From Caldisericum sp. (GTDB lineage: Bacteria > Caldisericota > Caldisericia > Caldisericales > Caldisericaceae), in the NCBI GenBank assembly GCA_020692945.1, contig JAIMJY010000004.1, positions 1-36,613 on the forward strand: DNA of 36,613 nt, written 5' to 3'. The position numbers and the translations under genes were made by a program. Positions 26,562 to 35,553 of the stretch are shown here, piece by piece; position 1 is the first letter of the stretch; each line of letters opens with the position of its first letter. The notes under the pieces were generated by a model. The model was not told where the DNA came from. It saw nothing but the letters and a program-made list of their open reading frames with translations, and did not search any database.

Positions 26562-28894
26562 AAGCTGTAGGATATTTCGATATTTTAAGAGACCTTGAGC
26601 ATTTATGTATAACATTAGGCGGGAAGGAATACGCCAAAAGCCTACAGCCTTATGAAAATTACGACGAAACACTGGCTAATTTAAAAGAAACAACTGAAGC
26701 AAAGACATTTTACGGGAGAGAAGGAGATTTACCATTTATTGATTTTATTGGCATCGAACCAATAATAGAAAAGATAAAAGTCCTTTCAATGGTCACTGGT
26801 GAAGAGCTTCTTAGCATGACAAGTGTTTTTAGTTCGTTTGCAGAAATCAAAGAAATCGGAGACTCATTTATGGAAGATTTCCCTCAGATGAACTTTTATA
26901 CGTCTAAAATTAGTTCATTCAAAGATATATCCGAAAAAATCATAAAAGCAGTAGGACCAGATGGGAAATTAGTTGACGATGCTTCCCCTTTACTTAATAT
27001 TGTCAGAAGAGAGATAAAAATAACCTATACGAGGATTCAAACAATACTCCAAAGCATTGTTTATTCAAAAGACTACGAAGAGGTTATACAGGACCAAATA
27101 ATAACTAAAAGGAATGGAAGATATGTGATCCCAGTAAGGCAAAACTCCCGTCCTGCCTTTCAATATATAATTCAAGGGGAGTCAAGTACTAGGCTTACAA
27201 TATTTGTAGAACCTATATCTGTAGTCGACTTAAACAACAAGCTTGTTGACCTGTCGAGCAAAGAAAAACAAGAAGAAGAAAGGATAATACTCGAATTAGA
27301 GGGATTGATTCAAGCAAAGATAGACCAAATTCTCAACTCGCTTTCTATTATTTACAAGCTTGATTTCATATTTGGAAAAGGAAAACTGTCTTTGAAAATG
27401 AAGAGTGATGAGCCAGAATTGACAGATAAAAATAAAATTTTTTTATTTGAGGCACGAAACCCTTTTATTAGCGAGGATAAGGTTATCCCAATTAATGTTG
27501 AAGTAGGTGAAGATTTCAGAATGCTCATAATTACAGGGCCAAACACTGGAGGGAAAACCGTAACACTAAAAACAGTTGGACTCCTAGTTCTTATGACGGA
27601 GTCGGGTTTACATATTCCAGCTTATTCTGCAACCAAAATTGGCTTCTTTAAAAACATATACACGGACATCGGTGATGAGCAGAGTATTCAGCAAAATCTC
27701 TCTACATTTTCGTCACATATGAGCAGAATAATTAATATAATGAAAGATGCCGACAAAAGTACCCTCGTTCTTATTGACGAACTTGGTGCAGGAACGGATC
27801 CCGAGGAGGGAGCAGCACTTGGGTACGCCATCTTAGAGAAACTATATAATTTAAAATGCCTTACTATAGCCACCACTCATCACAGCAAACTAAAGAGCTT
27901 TGCTTATAAGTTTATCTTATCTAAAAATGCTTCCGTAGGATTTGACATAGAAACCCTTATGCCAACTTACCACCTTTATATAGGAATCCCGGGAGAGAGT
28001 CACGCCTTTATAATAGCACAGAACCTTGGTGTATCAGAAGACGTACTTGAGAGCGCTACAAAAGAACTATCGCAAGATTACATAGCGTCAAAAGAAATCA
28101 TTTCAAAAATGTCTGAGGAACAAAAACGAATTGGTGAGTCAAAAGAAATTATAGAAAAAAGTAAGGAAGAAACTGAAGAATTGAAGAAAATTCTTGAGAA
28201 AAAAGTTCAGGAACTTGATGAAAGAAAGCACATAGAAACTAAAAAAGCCTACGAAGAAGCAAGAAAAATGGTTCAAGAAACGAAAGAAAAGATGAACAGT
28301 ATTCTTATGAATTTAGATAACACAATTAAGAGTCAAAAAATGATTCAAGAGCTAAAGAAAGCTTTTCAAGAGGAAGGCGAGAAAGTAGAGCAAAGAATAG
28401 AAGACATGGAACCAAAGGAAAAAGTTGACATAACAGGATTAGAAGAGGGCTCTCTCGTATATGTACCAAACTTCAAAAGACAGGGAATAATTCTCGGTAA
28501 AATGGAAGATAAAGGAAAAATTGTTATACAGATGGGAAGCATCAGAGCTACCGTATCAATAAACGATGTTCAGTTAATTGCAAATGCAGTATATTCAAGT
28601 CCAAAGAAAGAAGAAAAAGATGAGATACTCGATGAAATTTCCAATTTACAAGTACCCATGAAGCTTGACCTGCATGGCTTTACCGTAGAAGAAGCAGTTG
28701 AAAAATTGGATAAATATTTAGATTCTGCCTACCTAGTGGGAATGCCTTTCGCTTATGTAATACACGGAAAGGGATCTGGAGCACTAAAAGAAGCAATAAC
28801 GGATTATTTGAGAAAAAAGGTTCACGTCTCACATTTTTACACTGGAACATTGGAAGAAGGGGGTAGTGGTGTTACCATTGTTTATTTAAAATGA
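26543..28894 (+). CDS. mutS2: MutS2 ATPase/endonuclease
   Basis: A 783-residue MutS2. The ATPase has Walker A GPNTGGKTVTLKTVGLL near residue 334 and Walker B LVLIDELGAGTDPEEGAALG. A long Lys/Glu-rich coiled coil (about 515-630) follows, then a KOW-like segment and a C-terminal Smr nuclease domain with LDLHGFTVEEA and VIHGKGSGALK. No mismatch-recognition domain is present, as expected for MutS2. It acts on branched DNA, limiting recombination, and in Bacillus also on collided ribosomes. It overlaps the PolX-like gene by 19 bases, the same pairing as in Firmicutes, so the two are co-expressed. Confidence 0.96.
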   Translation: MDQETLKAVGYFDILRDLEHLCITLGGKEYAKSLQPYENYDETLANLKETTEAKTFYGREGDLPFIDFIGIEPIIEKIKVLSMVTGEELLSMTSVFSSFAEIKEIGDSFMEDFPQMNFYTSKISSFKDISEKIIKAVGPDGKLVDDASPLLNIVRREIKITYTRIQTILQSIVYSKDYEEVIQDQIITKRNGRYVIPVRQNSRPAFQYIIQGESSTRLTIFVEPISVVDLNNKLVDLSSKEKQEEERIILELEGLIQAKIDQILNSLSIIYKLDFIFGKGKLSLKMKSDEPELTDKNKIFLFEARNPFISEDKVIPINVEVGEDFRMLIITGPNTGGKTVTLKTVGLLVLMTESGLHIPAYSATKIGFFKNIYTDIGDEQSIQQNLSTFSSHMSRIINIMKDADKSTLVLIDELGAGTDPEEGAALGYAILEKLYNLKCLTIATTHHSKLKSFAYKFILSKNASVGFDIETLMPTYHLYIGIPGESHAFIIAQNLGVSEDVLESATKELSQDYIASKEIISKMSEEQKRIGESKEIIEKSKEETEELKKILEKKVQELDERKHIETKKAYEEARKMVQETKEKMNSILMNLDNTIKSQKMIQELKKAFQEEGEKVEQRIEDMEPKEKVDITGLEEGSLVYVPNFKRQGIILGKMEDKGKIVIQMGSIRATVSINDVQLIANAVYSSPKKEEKDEILDEISNLQVPMKLDLHGFTVEEAVEKLDKYLDSAYLVGMPFAYVIHGKGSGALKEAITDYLRKKVHVSHFYTGTLEEGGSGVTIVYLK

Positions 28895-29025
28895 TTAAAT
28901 GAATAAAAAAGGAAAGCAAATTTCAAGACATAAAAATGTCCTTCTTTACCCCCAGAACTTACTCTTCTGTAATTGTTACTCTTTCTCAAACAATTATTTA
29001 AGAGAATCAAGAAAGGTTCGTAGAA

Positions 29026-31275
29026 ATGGAAAATGATAGGATATTGATTTTTTTTGACCTTGAAACGACAGGATTAGACCCAGACTCTGATGATGTAATT
29101 GAGATTGGGGCAATAAAAACTAAAGATGGAGAAATTGTAGAAGAGTTTTCATCTTTCGTTAAGCCAAGAAAATCCATTTCAAGGTTTATAACTAATCTAA
29201 CAGGGATAACTGAGGAAGACTTAAAAAAAGCTAAAGATGTTGAGGAAATTAAGGAGAAGATAAACTCGTTCATAAGAAATTATCCACTAATAGCTCATAA
29301 TGCTTACTTCGACAAGATGTTTCTTGAAAAATTGCTCAACAAAGCCATTGAGAATGAAGTTTTTGACACACTGGAGATTTCAAGAATTTTTTTTCCAGAA
29401 CTTAAATCACACAGCCTTCAAAATCTAATCAAAAAATTGTCTCTAAAAAAAGAAAATTCTCATAGAGCTCTTAGTGACACCTTGATGCTCGTTTCTCTAT
29501 TCGAGAAAATTGAAATTGAAAAGGAAAAATATCCTAAGGAATTCTTAAAAAAAATTAAAAAGATAATCGAACCCAACACTGACTACACTTCTCTTTTTGG
29601 AAAGAACTGGGAAGACTCAAAAAATGACGAAGAAACAAAAATATTCGAAACACAATCGTCAAATTTAAACACACTCCCGTTTAAAGAAAATCCTCAACCT
29701 GCCTCAACTGCTGTAAACAAACTTTTTTACGTCGACTCTGCCTCAATTGATGATACGATAGAGGAAGTCGTAAGACTATTAAAAGACGATCCGCAAAAAC
29801 AAATAGTACAAGAGAGCATTAGCAAAGACGAAAGCTATAAAGGATTAACCAAAGTCGTATTATCAGTTTACAGCAACGATTTAAGAAGCGAAGTTTCAAT
29901 GAAACTTTCAAACAAAAGTTTTCATGCTTCAAATGTTGAGAATTCGGAAAAATTGCTTTGCCCTAAAAAAATCCAGTTTTTTCTTGATAATTCCGGCATA
30001 ATTCCTACTGAATATAAAATAAACTTCGCTATTCTTGTTTCATACTTATTCAGAACAAAAGATATTTCACTTAGCAGTGCTCCAACGCACATCATGAAAA
30101 ATCCTCTAATAAGGATCCTATCCTTTTGCGATGAACCATTTGATACTTGCAAATTTAAAAACCAATGCCCTTTATTTAAAAAATTATCAGAAATCAAAAG
30201 TTCCGACGTAGTAATAGTCAACCATCAATTCGCATTTAACTCTTCTATTCTGAGAGATGAGCTAAATGGCACAAATTTACTTTTCCTTGAGGCATACCGC
30301 CTGCCAAAAGTGTTATACTCTGCCAAAATTGGTTTGTCTTTATCTGATATAAACATGTTTGCGAGCTATCACAAAATCAAAAATGAGGACAGAGAAAAAA
30401 TAAAGATTATTTATGAATCTTTCGAGAACACTACTATAAAGGATTATTCAAAAGAGCTTGAAGAATTAAAAAAAATATTCGTGAAGTATAAGAATGATGT
30501 ACTTAAGAAATTTTTTGAACGAGAGACATTCTTCCTTGATAAAAAGGGAAACAAAACAGTTTTATTTGGGGCAAGCGAAAGTCCTAAGAGCGCCTTCGAA
30601 AAAATCACTAAAAAATTCAACTCGATTGAATTAATATCTAAGGAAAACAACATTGGAGATCGATTAGTTCTTAAAAGTTTTACAGGAGTCGAAGGAAAAC
30701 ATGCAACAATTGGAGTAAAAAAAGATAGAGAAGACATTATTTCACTAGTGCCGCTATTCCTGCCTTCAACGAACAATAGCTCTTTCCCTGAGGAATTCAC
30801 TTTCTTCTTCGGAAAAGTGCACAAACCGAATGTTAAGGCAGCTATTATATTTAATCAGCAGAACCTTCTCAAGGAAGTTTATTTCAATTTCAAGCGTACA
30901 GGCTTAATTCCAAAAGCATATGGAATAGACTTACAAGATGAGAATAAGGAAATTGAGATGTTTCTCTATGATATTTTGCCAAGCAACACCTATGATGAGG
31001 TTTATTTTGTTAAACTACCATCAATTCAAAGCGAAAATTTTACGAATGAAACCTTTGAATATTACTCTGCCTTGCTTTTAAAGAATTATGCAAAAGACTT
31101 AACCGACAAAAATCCACATAATCAAGCCTTCTTTTACTTTGACAACAAACTCAGAAGTAGAGACTATCGGATAAAGTATGAAGATCTTTTCATATCTTTC
31201 CCCCTATTTCTTGAACGCGAGGAATCTTTATTTAAGATGCTTGAGACTTGGTCAAGGCGACATCACCTTAGTTGA
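29026..31275 (+). CDS. DEDDh exonuclease fused to inactivated XPD/DinG-like helicase
   Basis: A 749-residue two-part protein. Residues 1-165 are a DnaQ/PolC-type 3'-5' exonuclease with all catalytic residues: Asp11 and Glu13 in FDLETTG, Asp96 in HNAYFD, and His146 and Asp151 in HRALSDT. The rest follows DinG. Four Cys match the XPD/DinG iron-sulfur cluster (312, 368, 375, 381), followed by SSDVVIVNHQFAF, the segment after the cluster. The Walker A region has become QESISKDESYKG (262-273), without GKT. The DEAH box is LEAY (421-424), and no QxxGRxxR motif VI is found. ATPase and unwinding activity are therefore unlikely; the FeS domain may only bind DNA. An 131-base spacer follows mutS2, so it may be transcribed separately. 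Confidence 0.85.
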   Translation: MENDRILIFFDLETTGLDPDSDDVIEIGAIKTKDGEIVEEFSSFVKPRKSISRFITNLTGITEEDLKKAKDVEEIKEKINSFIRNYPLIAHNAYFDKMFLEKLLNKAIENEVFDTLEISRIFFPELKSHSLQNLIKKLSLKKENSHRALSDTLMLVSLFEKIEIEKEKYPKEFLKKIKKIIEPNTDYTSLFGKNWEDSKNDEETKIFETQSSNLNTLPFKENPQPASTAVNKLFYVDSASIDDTIEEVVRLLKDDPQKQIVQESISKDESYKGLTKVVLSVYSNDLRSEVSMKLSNKSFHASNVENSEKLLCPKKIQFFLDNSGIIPTEYKINFAILVSYLFRTKDISLSSAPTHIMKNPLIRILSFCDEPFDTCKFKNQCPLFKKLSEIKSSDVVIVNHQFAFNSSILRDELNGTNLLFLEAYRLPKVLYSAKIGLSLSDINMFASYHKIKNEDREKIKIIYESFENTTIKDYSKELEELKKIFVKYKNDVLKKFFERETFFLDKKGNKTVLFGASESPKSAFEKITKKFNSIELISKENNIGDRLVLKSFTGVEGKHATIGVKKDREDIISLVPLFLPSTNNSSFPEEFTFFFGKVHKPNVKAAIIFNQQNLLKEVYFNFKRTGLIPKAYGIDLQDENKEIEMFLYDILPSNTYDEVYFVKLPSIQSENFTNETFEYYSALLLKNYAKDLTDKNPHNQAFFYFDNKLRSRDYRIKYEDLFISFPLFLEREESLFKMLETWSRRHHLS

Positions 31276-31285
31276 GCAAACCCTA

Positions 31286-31314
31286 TTGTCAAATAGCCAA
31301 ATTTGATTTATAAT
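31286..31314 (+). promoter_or_regulatory. Promoter of tRNA-Arg and the membrane-protein gene
   Basis: TTGTCA (31286-31291) and a perfect TATAAT (31309-31314) with a 17-base spacer sit eight bases before the mature tRNA 5' end. Transcription would start at or next to the tRNA. Confidence 0.7.
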
Positions 31315-31321
31315 AAGATAG

Positions 31322-31398
31322 GCGCCCATAGCTCAATTGGATAGAGCAACGGTCTACGGAACCGTCGGTTGCAGGTTCGAGTCCTGCTGGGCGCGCCA
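31322..31398 (+). tRNA. tRNA-Arg (anticodon ACG)
   Basis: A 77-base cloverleaf including an encoded CCA. The acceptor GCGCCCA pairs with TGGGCGC, the D stem is GCTC/GAGC, and the anticodon stem ACGGT/ACCGT encloses CTACGGA with anticodon ACG. The T stem is GCAGG/CCTGC around TTCGAGT. A34 is expected to be edited to inosine, which reads CGN codons. Confidence 0.97.
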
Positions 31399-31414
31399 AA
31401 AAAAGGAGAAGAAG

Positions 31415-32014
31415 ATGAAAAACAAAGTTGAGACAGTAAGAAGCATCTATTTGTATCTTTTGAGTTTAGTCGGGGTAATCATGATTATCTTTGGATTGAT
31501 AAGCTTTGTTAATCAACTACTAACAGTGCTTATACCATCAAGTATTCCTCAAGGAGATATTAACTATGAGCTTTACTACTCAATTCAAGGAATGGTAAGA
31601 AATATATCATTTATTATTGTGGGAATAGTACTTTTAGTGTACCACTGGAAGTTGATTCTAAAAGAGCATAGAATCGGAAAAAGGGATTTGGAAAATGAGA
31701 GCGAATCATCAATGAACCTTTTTGAAGCAATCTTCTTTTATTTACTCTCTTTTATTGGGCTTATGGTTTTTTCTTTCTCGCTCGCTTCCTTTGCTTCAAA
31801 TTTCTTCTTTATCAAAGAGACTTACGCTGTACCCGTTAAGCCAGACACAAACCTTACTCCAATTCCACCTACAATAGGACCTAACGTTCGCTATATTGTT
31901 CAAAGCGGTATTGCTTCAATTATCGGACTTGTGGTATGGCTACTCGGTTTTACGCACATCCATGAAACATATAAAAACCCAGATAATCAAGTTGATAGTG
32001 ATACAGTCAACTAA
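31415..32014 (+). CDS. Four-helix integral membrane protein, DUF5671-like
   Basis: A 199-residue protein of unknown function. Hydrophobic helices lie near residues 11-37, 58-80, 104-127 and 161-180. The two halves look like an internal duplication: IYLYLLSLVGVIMIIFGL and IFFYLLSFIGLMVFSFSL occupy equivalent positions, each followed by a loop and a second helix. HWKLILKEH after helix 2 recalls the DUF5671 family. The start at 31415 has GGAGAAG upstream; an in-frame ATG inside the tRNA is rejected. The ATG lies 16 bases after the tRNA CCA with no terminator between, so the gene is probably expressed from the tRNA promoter. Confidence 0.6.
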   Translation: MKNKVETVRSIYLYLLSLVGVIMIIFGLISFVNQLLTVLIPSSIPQGDINYELYYSIQGMVRNISFIIVGIVLLVYHWKLILKEHRIGKRDLENESESSMNLFEAIFFYLLSFIGLMVFSFSLASFASNFFFIKETYAVPVKPDTNLTPIPPTIGPNVRYIVQSGIASIIGLVVWLLGFTHIHETYKNPDNQVDSDTVN

Positions 32015-32114
32015 AACAAATTTATTGCGAAGTTTCAAACCAGGAAATTAAGCCTAGATGCGAGAATAATCACTTGTCGTAGAGATAAACAATTGCAATG
32101 AAGGAGTCTAAAAA

Positions 32115-33203
32115 ATGAAGCTTAAGGACTTAGTAAGTATTATTGATTCTTTTGCACCGTTCTCCACTCAAGAAGACTACGACAACAGCGGTATCCAGTT
32201 TGGAGATCTCGAATCAGAGGTTAATAAGATACTTATTGCTCTTGACCTTACAAGCGAGGTAGTAGAAGAGGCTATAAAAAATGAAATCAATACAATTATT
32301 ACACATCACCCTCCCATTTTTCTCCCTCAAAAGAGGTTCGTAAAAAGCGAGTCTCCAGCATTCTTCAAGGCAATCACAAATATGATAAATATTGTATCTG
32401 CGCATACCAATTTCGACCTTGCAACAAACGGACTAAACGATTATTATTGCCGAATCATAGGAGTCAAAAAAATAAGACCTATAGTCCAAAGCAAAGAGAA
32501 AACATATAAAATCGCTGTTTATGTGCCAGTTTTATATGAAGACAAAGTGAGAGCTGCTCTTTTTAATGCAAACGCAGGAAGAATTGGAAATTACAGTGAA
32601 ACGTCTTTTAACACTAAAGGAATAGGAACTTTTAAGCCTTTGCCTGGATCGCATCCTTTTTTAGGTACCGAAGGAAAAAAAGAAGAAGCTCAAGAGATCA
32701 AAATTGAAACAATAGTTTTGGAAAGGGATATTAGCAACGTCTTAAATGCAATGAAGAAATCGCACCCGTACGAAGAGCCAGCATACGATTTATATGAAAC
32801 GAAAGTTGTCAAAAACGATGGAATTGGAGCAGTTGGGGAGATTGAAGAAGAAATCACCCTGAATGAGTTTACTAAAATACTCAAAGAAAAATCTCAAGCA
32901 AACTATATAAGATTGATCGAAGCTAACGACTCTAAAGTGAAGAAAATAGCACTCTGCACAGGATCTGGCGGGACACTAATAAAAGAGATAAAACATTTTT
33001 CAATTGACCTATTCGTTACAGGAGACTTAAATTACCATCAAGCTTTAGATTTAAAGGAAAGTGGAATTAACACGATAGAAATAGAGCATTTTGATACAGA
33101 AAAATTTTTCGCACAAGCTATGTTTGAAAAATTGAGAGAAGAAATTCATCCTGATAAACTCGTTAAAAGCACTCATATGAAATCTCCTTTCAAAATTATC
33201 TAG
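32115..33203 (+). CDS. Nif3-like dinuclear metal-centre protein (GTP cyclohydrolase I type 2 family)
   Basis: A 362-residue cytoplasmic protein of the NIF3/DUF34 family, which forms toroidal hexamers with a two-metal site. The metal ligands are visible in ITHHPPIFLPQKR, in SAHTNFD and near the C-terminus in EIEHFDTEKFF. The central insertion (about 130-240), with HPYEEPAYDLYE, is the YqfO/PII-like domain found in longer members. The annotated cyclohydrolase activity is disputed; metal homeostasis or chaperone roles have been suggested. It starts 100 bases after the membrane-protein gene and precedes a bidirectional terminator. Confidence 0.92.
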   Translation: MKLKDLVSIIDSFAPFSTQEDYDNSGIQFGDLESEVNKILIALDLTSEVVEEAIKNEINTIITHHPPIFLPQKRFVKSESPAFFKAITNMINIVSAHTNFDLATNGLNDYYCRIIGVKKIRPIVQSKEKTYKIAVYVPVLYEDKVRAALFNANAGRIGNYSETSFNTKGIGTFKPLPGSHPFLGTEGKKEEAQEIKIETIVLERDISNVLNAMKKSHPYEEPAYDLYETKVVKNDGIGAVGEIEEEITLNEFTKILKEKSQANYIRLIEANDSKVKKIALCTGSGGTLIKEIKHFSIDLFVTGDLNYHQALDLKESGINTIEIEHFDTEKFFAQAMFEKLREEIHPDKLVKSTHMKSPFKII

Positions 33204-33238
33204 GCCGCGCTTGCTTTAAACACTTCTATATCTAAATT

Positions 33239-33272
33239 AAAGGGCAGCCTTTATATGCTACCCTTTTGTTAC
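33239..33272. terminator. Bidirectional terminator between Nif3-like gene and rplL
   Basis: AAAGGGCAGC (33239-33248) pairs with GCTACCCTTT (33257-33266) with one internal C-A mismatch. T-rich sequence follows on the plus strand, and TTTAATTTAG lies on the minus strand. It separates two convergent genes. Confidence 0.75.
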
Positions 33273-33288
33273 TTTTTACAGTACAAAA

Positions 33289-33672
33289 CTACTTCATTTC
33301 AACTTTTGCACCGGCATCTTCGAGTTTCTTCTTGAGATCCTCTGCATCTTTCTTTGCAATTGCTTCTTTAATTTTCTGAGGTTCTTTTTCTGCTGCTTCA
33401 ACTACATCCTTTGATTCCTTTAGTCCAAGTCCAAGAACTTCTCTCACAATTTTAATTACATTGATTTTTTTCGCCGGATCAAATCCAACTAAGGTAACAT
33501 CAAACTCAGTCTTTTCTTCGACAGGTGCAGCAGCTTGAGCGCCCTGTGCAGCCATGGCAGCCATTGGGACCACAGCAGTTACTCCAAACTTGTCCTCAAG
33601 AGCCTTCACTAACTCTGAGAGTTCAAGAACACTCATTTTTTCAATTGCTTCAATCATTTCTTCTTTCGTCAT
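33289..33672 (-). CDS. rplL: Ribosomal protein L7/L12
   Basis: A 127-residue stalk protein that recruits translation factors to the large subunit. The N-terminal dimerisation part ([21 protein letters not shown]), an Ala-rich hinge ([17 protein letters not shown]) and the globular C-terminal domain ([35 protein letters not shown]) are all present and of usual length. AAGGAGG precedes the ATG. It is the last gene of the cluster: a terminator hairpin follows, not rpoB as in most bacteria. Confidence 0.98.
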   Translation of the reverse strand: MTKEEMIEAIEKMSVLELSELVKALEDKFGVTAVVPMAAMAAQGAQAAAPVEEKTEFDVTLVGFDPAKKINVIKIVREVLGLGLKESKDVVEAAEKEPQKIKEAIAKKDAEDLKKKLEDAGAKVEMK

Positions 33673-33689
33673 TTTATCCTCCTTGAAAT

Positions 33690-34232
33690 TTAGGCAGCAC
33701 TAAGCTGCTCTTTTTTATCTTTTATTTGACTAAGCACAGTAACAAAATCTCTCTCCGGTTTTAAAAGCACAGTAACAAGCCTTGAAATCGGAGACTTCAC
33801 TAAGTAAAGCAACTTACCAACAAGGACTGACTTAGGTGGAAGCTTAGAAAGCTCAACAATCTGCGTGGCTGTAAGCCATTTCCCTTCAACAAAACCACCT
33901 TTTATGTCAAACATTGTGTTTTCTTCAGAGTCCTTGAGCTCAACAAATCTCTTTGCAAGTTCTGATGGTTCCCCAGAAGTAATTGCCATAGCAACATGAC
34001 CCTTGAAAACTGCAGGATCAATGTCCATACCGGTATCCCTAGCAGCAATTCTCAACAAATCAGTTTTAAGAACCCTGTAAGTGATACCATCTTTTCTGAA
34101 TTTCTTCCTGAGGTTAGCAACATCCTTTCCCTTGATCTTTTTGAAGTTTACAAAAAGAAGAGAGATACTTTCAAAGGTTTTAAGAATATTACTAATCTCT
34201 TGAATCATCACTTTTTTTTCTTCTTTTTTCAT
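33690..34232 (-). CDS. rplJ: Ribosomal protein L10
   Basis: A 180-residue protein that anchors the L7/L12 stalk to 23S rRNA. It shows the family segments [35 protein letters not shown] and [14 protein letters not shown]; the C-terminal helix that binds L12 dimers extends to [16 protein letters not shown] precedes the ATG. The leader upstream can be bound by L10-L12 in many bacteria, so autogenous repression of rplJL is expected. Confidence 0.97.
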   Translation of the reverse strand: MKKEEKKVMIQEISNILKTFESISLLFVNFKKIKGKDVANLRKKFRKDGITYRVLKTDLLRIAARDTGMDIDPAVFKGHVAMAITSGEPSELAKRFVELKDSEENTMFDIKGGFVEGKWLTATQIVELSKLPPKSVLVGKLLYLVKSPISRLVTVLLKPERDFVTVLSQIKDKKEQLSAA

Positions 34233-34235
34233 AAT

Positions 34236-34356
34236 ACCTCCTGAAAATTAAACAGCCCGGTTTTACCAGCCGAGCATATTCAATACAATAAAAGATATCT
34301 TTGAATAACCTCGGTTGGCATTATTTAAGGGGAAACCCACCAACTGTCTTTGGTCT
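34236..34356 (-). promoter_or_regulatory. L10 leader RNA (autoregulatory)
   Basis: The 130-base gap between rplA and rplJ holds a structured leader. The minus strand carries CAAAGACAGTTGGTGGG, then ATGCCAACCGAGG, the pattern of the ribosomal L10 leader with its kink-turn-like L10-binding region. A hairpin GGCTGGT/ACCGGGCT lies closer to the rplJ start. In related bacteria L10(L12)4 binds this RNA to repress rplJL. A covariance search was not possible here. Confidence 0.75.
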
Positions 34357-34362
34357 AAATTT

Positions 34363-35061
34363 TTACGCTTTCAAAAGCTCTTGAGTGTTTAATCTTAAAG
34401 AAGGGGACATTGTCAAAGAAAGATATGCCTTCTTTAAATATTGCCCTTTTACAGAAGCTGGCCGTGACTTTATGATAGAAGAATTAAGCGTTAAAAAGTT
34501 CTCTCTGAGTTGGTCCTTTGAAAATGACGACTTTCCAACCACAGTGTGAATAACGCCAGTCTTGTCAACCCTGTACTCAATTTTGCCAGCCTTGAACTCC
34601 TTTACAGAATTCGCTATGTCCATCGTAACAGTACCTGCCTTTGGACTTGGCATAAGCTTCCTTGGGCCGAGGATCTTCGCAATACGTCCTATGATACGCA
34701 TTGTATCAGGAGTTGCGATTGCAACATCAAAGTCGATGAATCCCTCTTTCTCGATTTTTGTAACAAGATCACCAGCACCTACAAAATCTGCACCTGCGTC
34801 GCGTGCTTCTTGCACTTTCTCGCCTGTAGCAAAAACTAGAACTTTAACACTTTTACCAGTTCCATGGGGCAAAGTAATCACGCCACGGACATTTTGATCA
34901 GCCTGTTTTGGATCCACATTCAAGGCATAGGTCACTTCGACAGTTTCGTCAAATTTAACACCTTTCAATTCTTGGAGTTTGCCAAGGGCTTCGTCAAGGG
35001 AAAAAATCTTTCCCTTCTCAATCTTTTTTGTTAACTCTACATACCTTTTACTTCGCTTCAT
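34363..35061 (-). CDS. rplA: Ribosomal protein L1
   Basis: A 232-residue protein of the ribosomal L1 stalk, bordering the E site. It contains the hallmark GPRKLMPSPKAGTVT loop, and FETFLTL-like FLTLNSSIIKSRPASVKG at the C-terminus. The start is placed at 35061 (MKRSKRY) because GGGAGGAACA precedes it; an in-frame ATG 13 codons upstream is not supported. It follows rplK by 43 bases. Confidence 0.97.
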   Translation of the reverse strand: MKRSKRYVELTKKIEKGKIFSLDEALGKLQELKGVKFDETVEVTYALNVDPKQADQNVRGVITLPHGTGKSVKVLVFATGEKVQEARDAGADFVGAGDLVTKIEKEGFIDFDVAIATPDTMRIIGRIAKILGPRKLMPSPKAGTVTMDIANSVKEFKAGKIEYRVDKTGVIHTVVGKSSFSKDQLRENFLTLNSSIIKSRPASVKGQYLKKAYLSLTMSPSLRLNTQELLKA

Positions 35062-35104
35062 TGTTCCTCCCTGTGGTAAATGACTTTCAGTCTCCCACAA
35101 AAAA

Positions 35105-35539
35105 TTAACCTTCTATAACAGTGACACCCATACTTTTGGCGGTGCCTTCAATAACTCTCGTAGCAGCTTCAAGATCAATTGTGTTTAAGTCAGGAAGCTT
35201 AACTTTAGCAATCTCGGAAAGCTGAGAACGTTTAATGGTTCCAACCTTCTTCTTGTTTGGCTCTGGTGAGCCCAACTCAACTTTTAATACCTTTTTAATT
35301 AGAGAAGACACTGGTGGAGTTTTCGTTATAAAAGTAAAACTCTTGTCTTCATAAACTGTTATAACAGCAGGTATAACATAACCTTCTTGTCCCTGTGTAG
35401 CAGTATTGAACTTTTTGCAGAAATCCATTATGTTTACTCCCTTTTGTCCAAGTGCTGGGCCGACTGGGGGAGCAGGGGTTGCTTTTCCAGCCTCAATCTG
35501 CAGCTTTACAATGCCAGCTACTTTTTTCTTTTTAGCCAT
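35105..35539 (-). CDS. rplK: Ribosomal protein L11
   Basis: A 144-residue protein binding the GTPase-associated region of 23S rRNA. The N-terminal domain has [20 protein letters not shown] followed by [12 protein letters not shown], and the C-terminal domain has [16 protein letters not shown] and [10 protein letters not shown]. Length is typical. AGAGGTGATT lies before the ATG, and it follows nusG by 14 bases in the conserved cluster. Confidence 0.98.
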   Translation of the reverse strand: MAKKKKVAGIVKLQIEAGKATPAPPVGPALGQKGVNIMDFCKKFNTATQGQEGYVIPAVITVYEDKSFTFITKTPPVSSLIKKVLKVELGSPEPNKKKVGTIKRSQLSEIAKVKLPDLNTIDLEAATRVIEGTAKSMGVTVIEG

Positions 35540-35553
35540 ATTCTAATCACCTC

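Noticed and set aside
26543-28894. Degeneration of MutS2, as in its neighbours
   Set aside because: Walker A, Walker B and the Smr motifs are all intact.
28915-28960. GACAT/ATGTC hairpin after mutS2 as a terminator
   Set aside because: Only five pairs and no proper T run; too weak to call.
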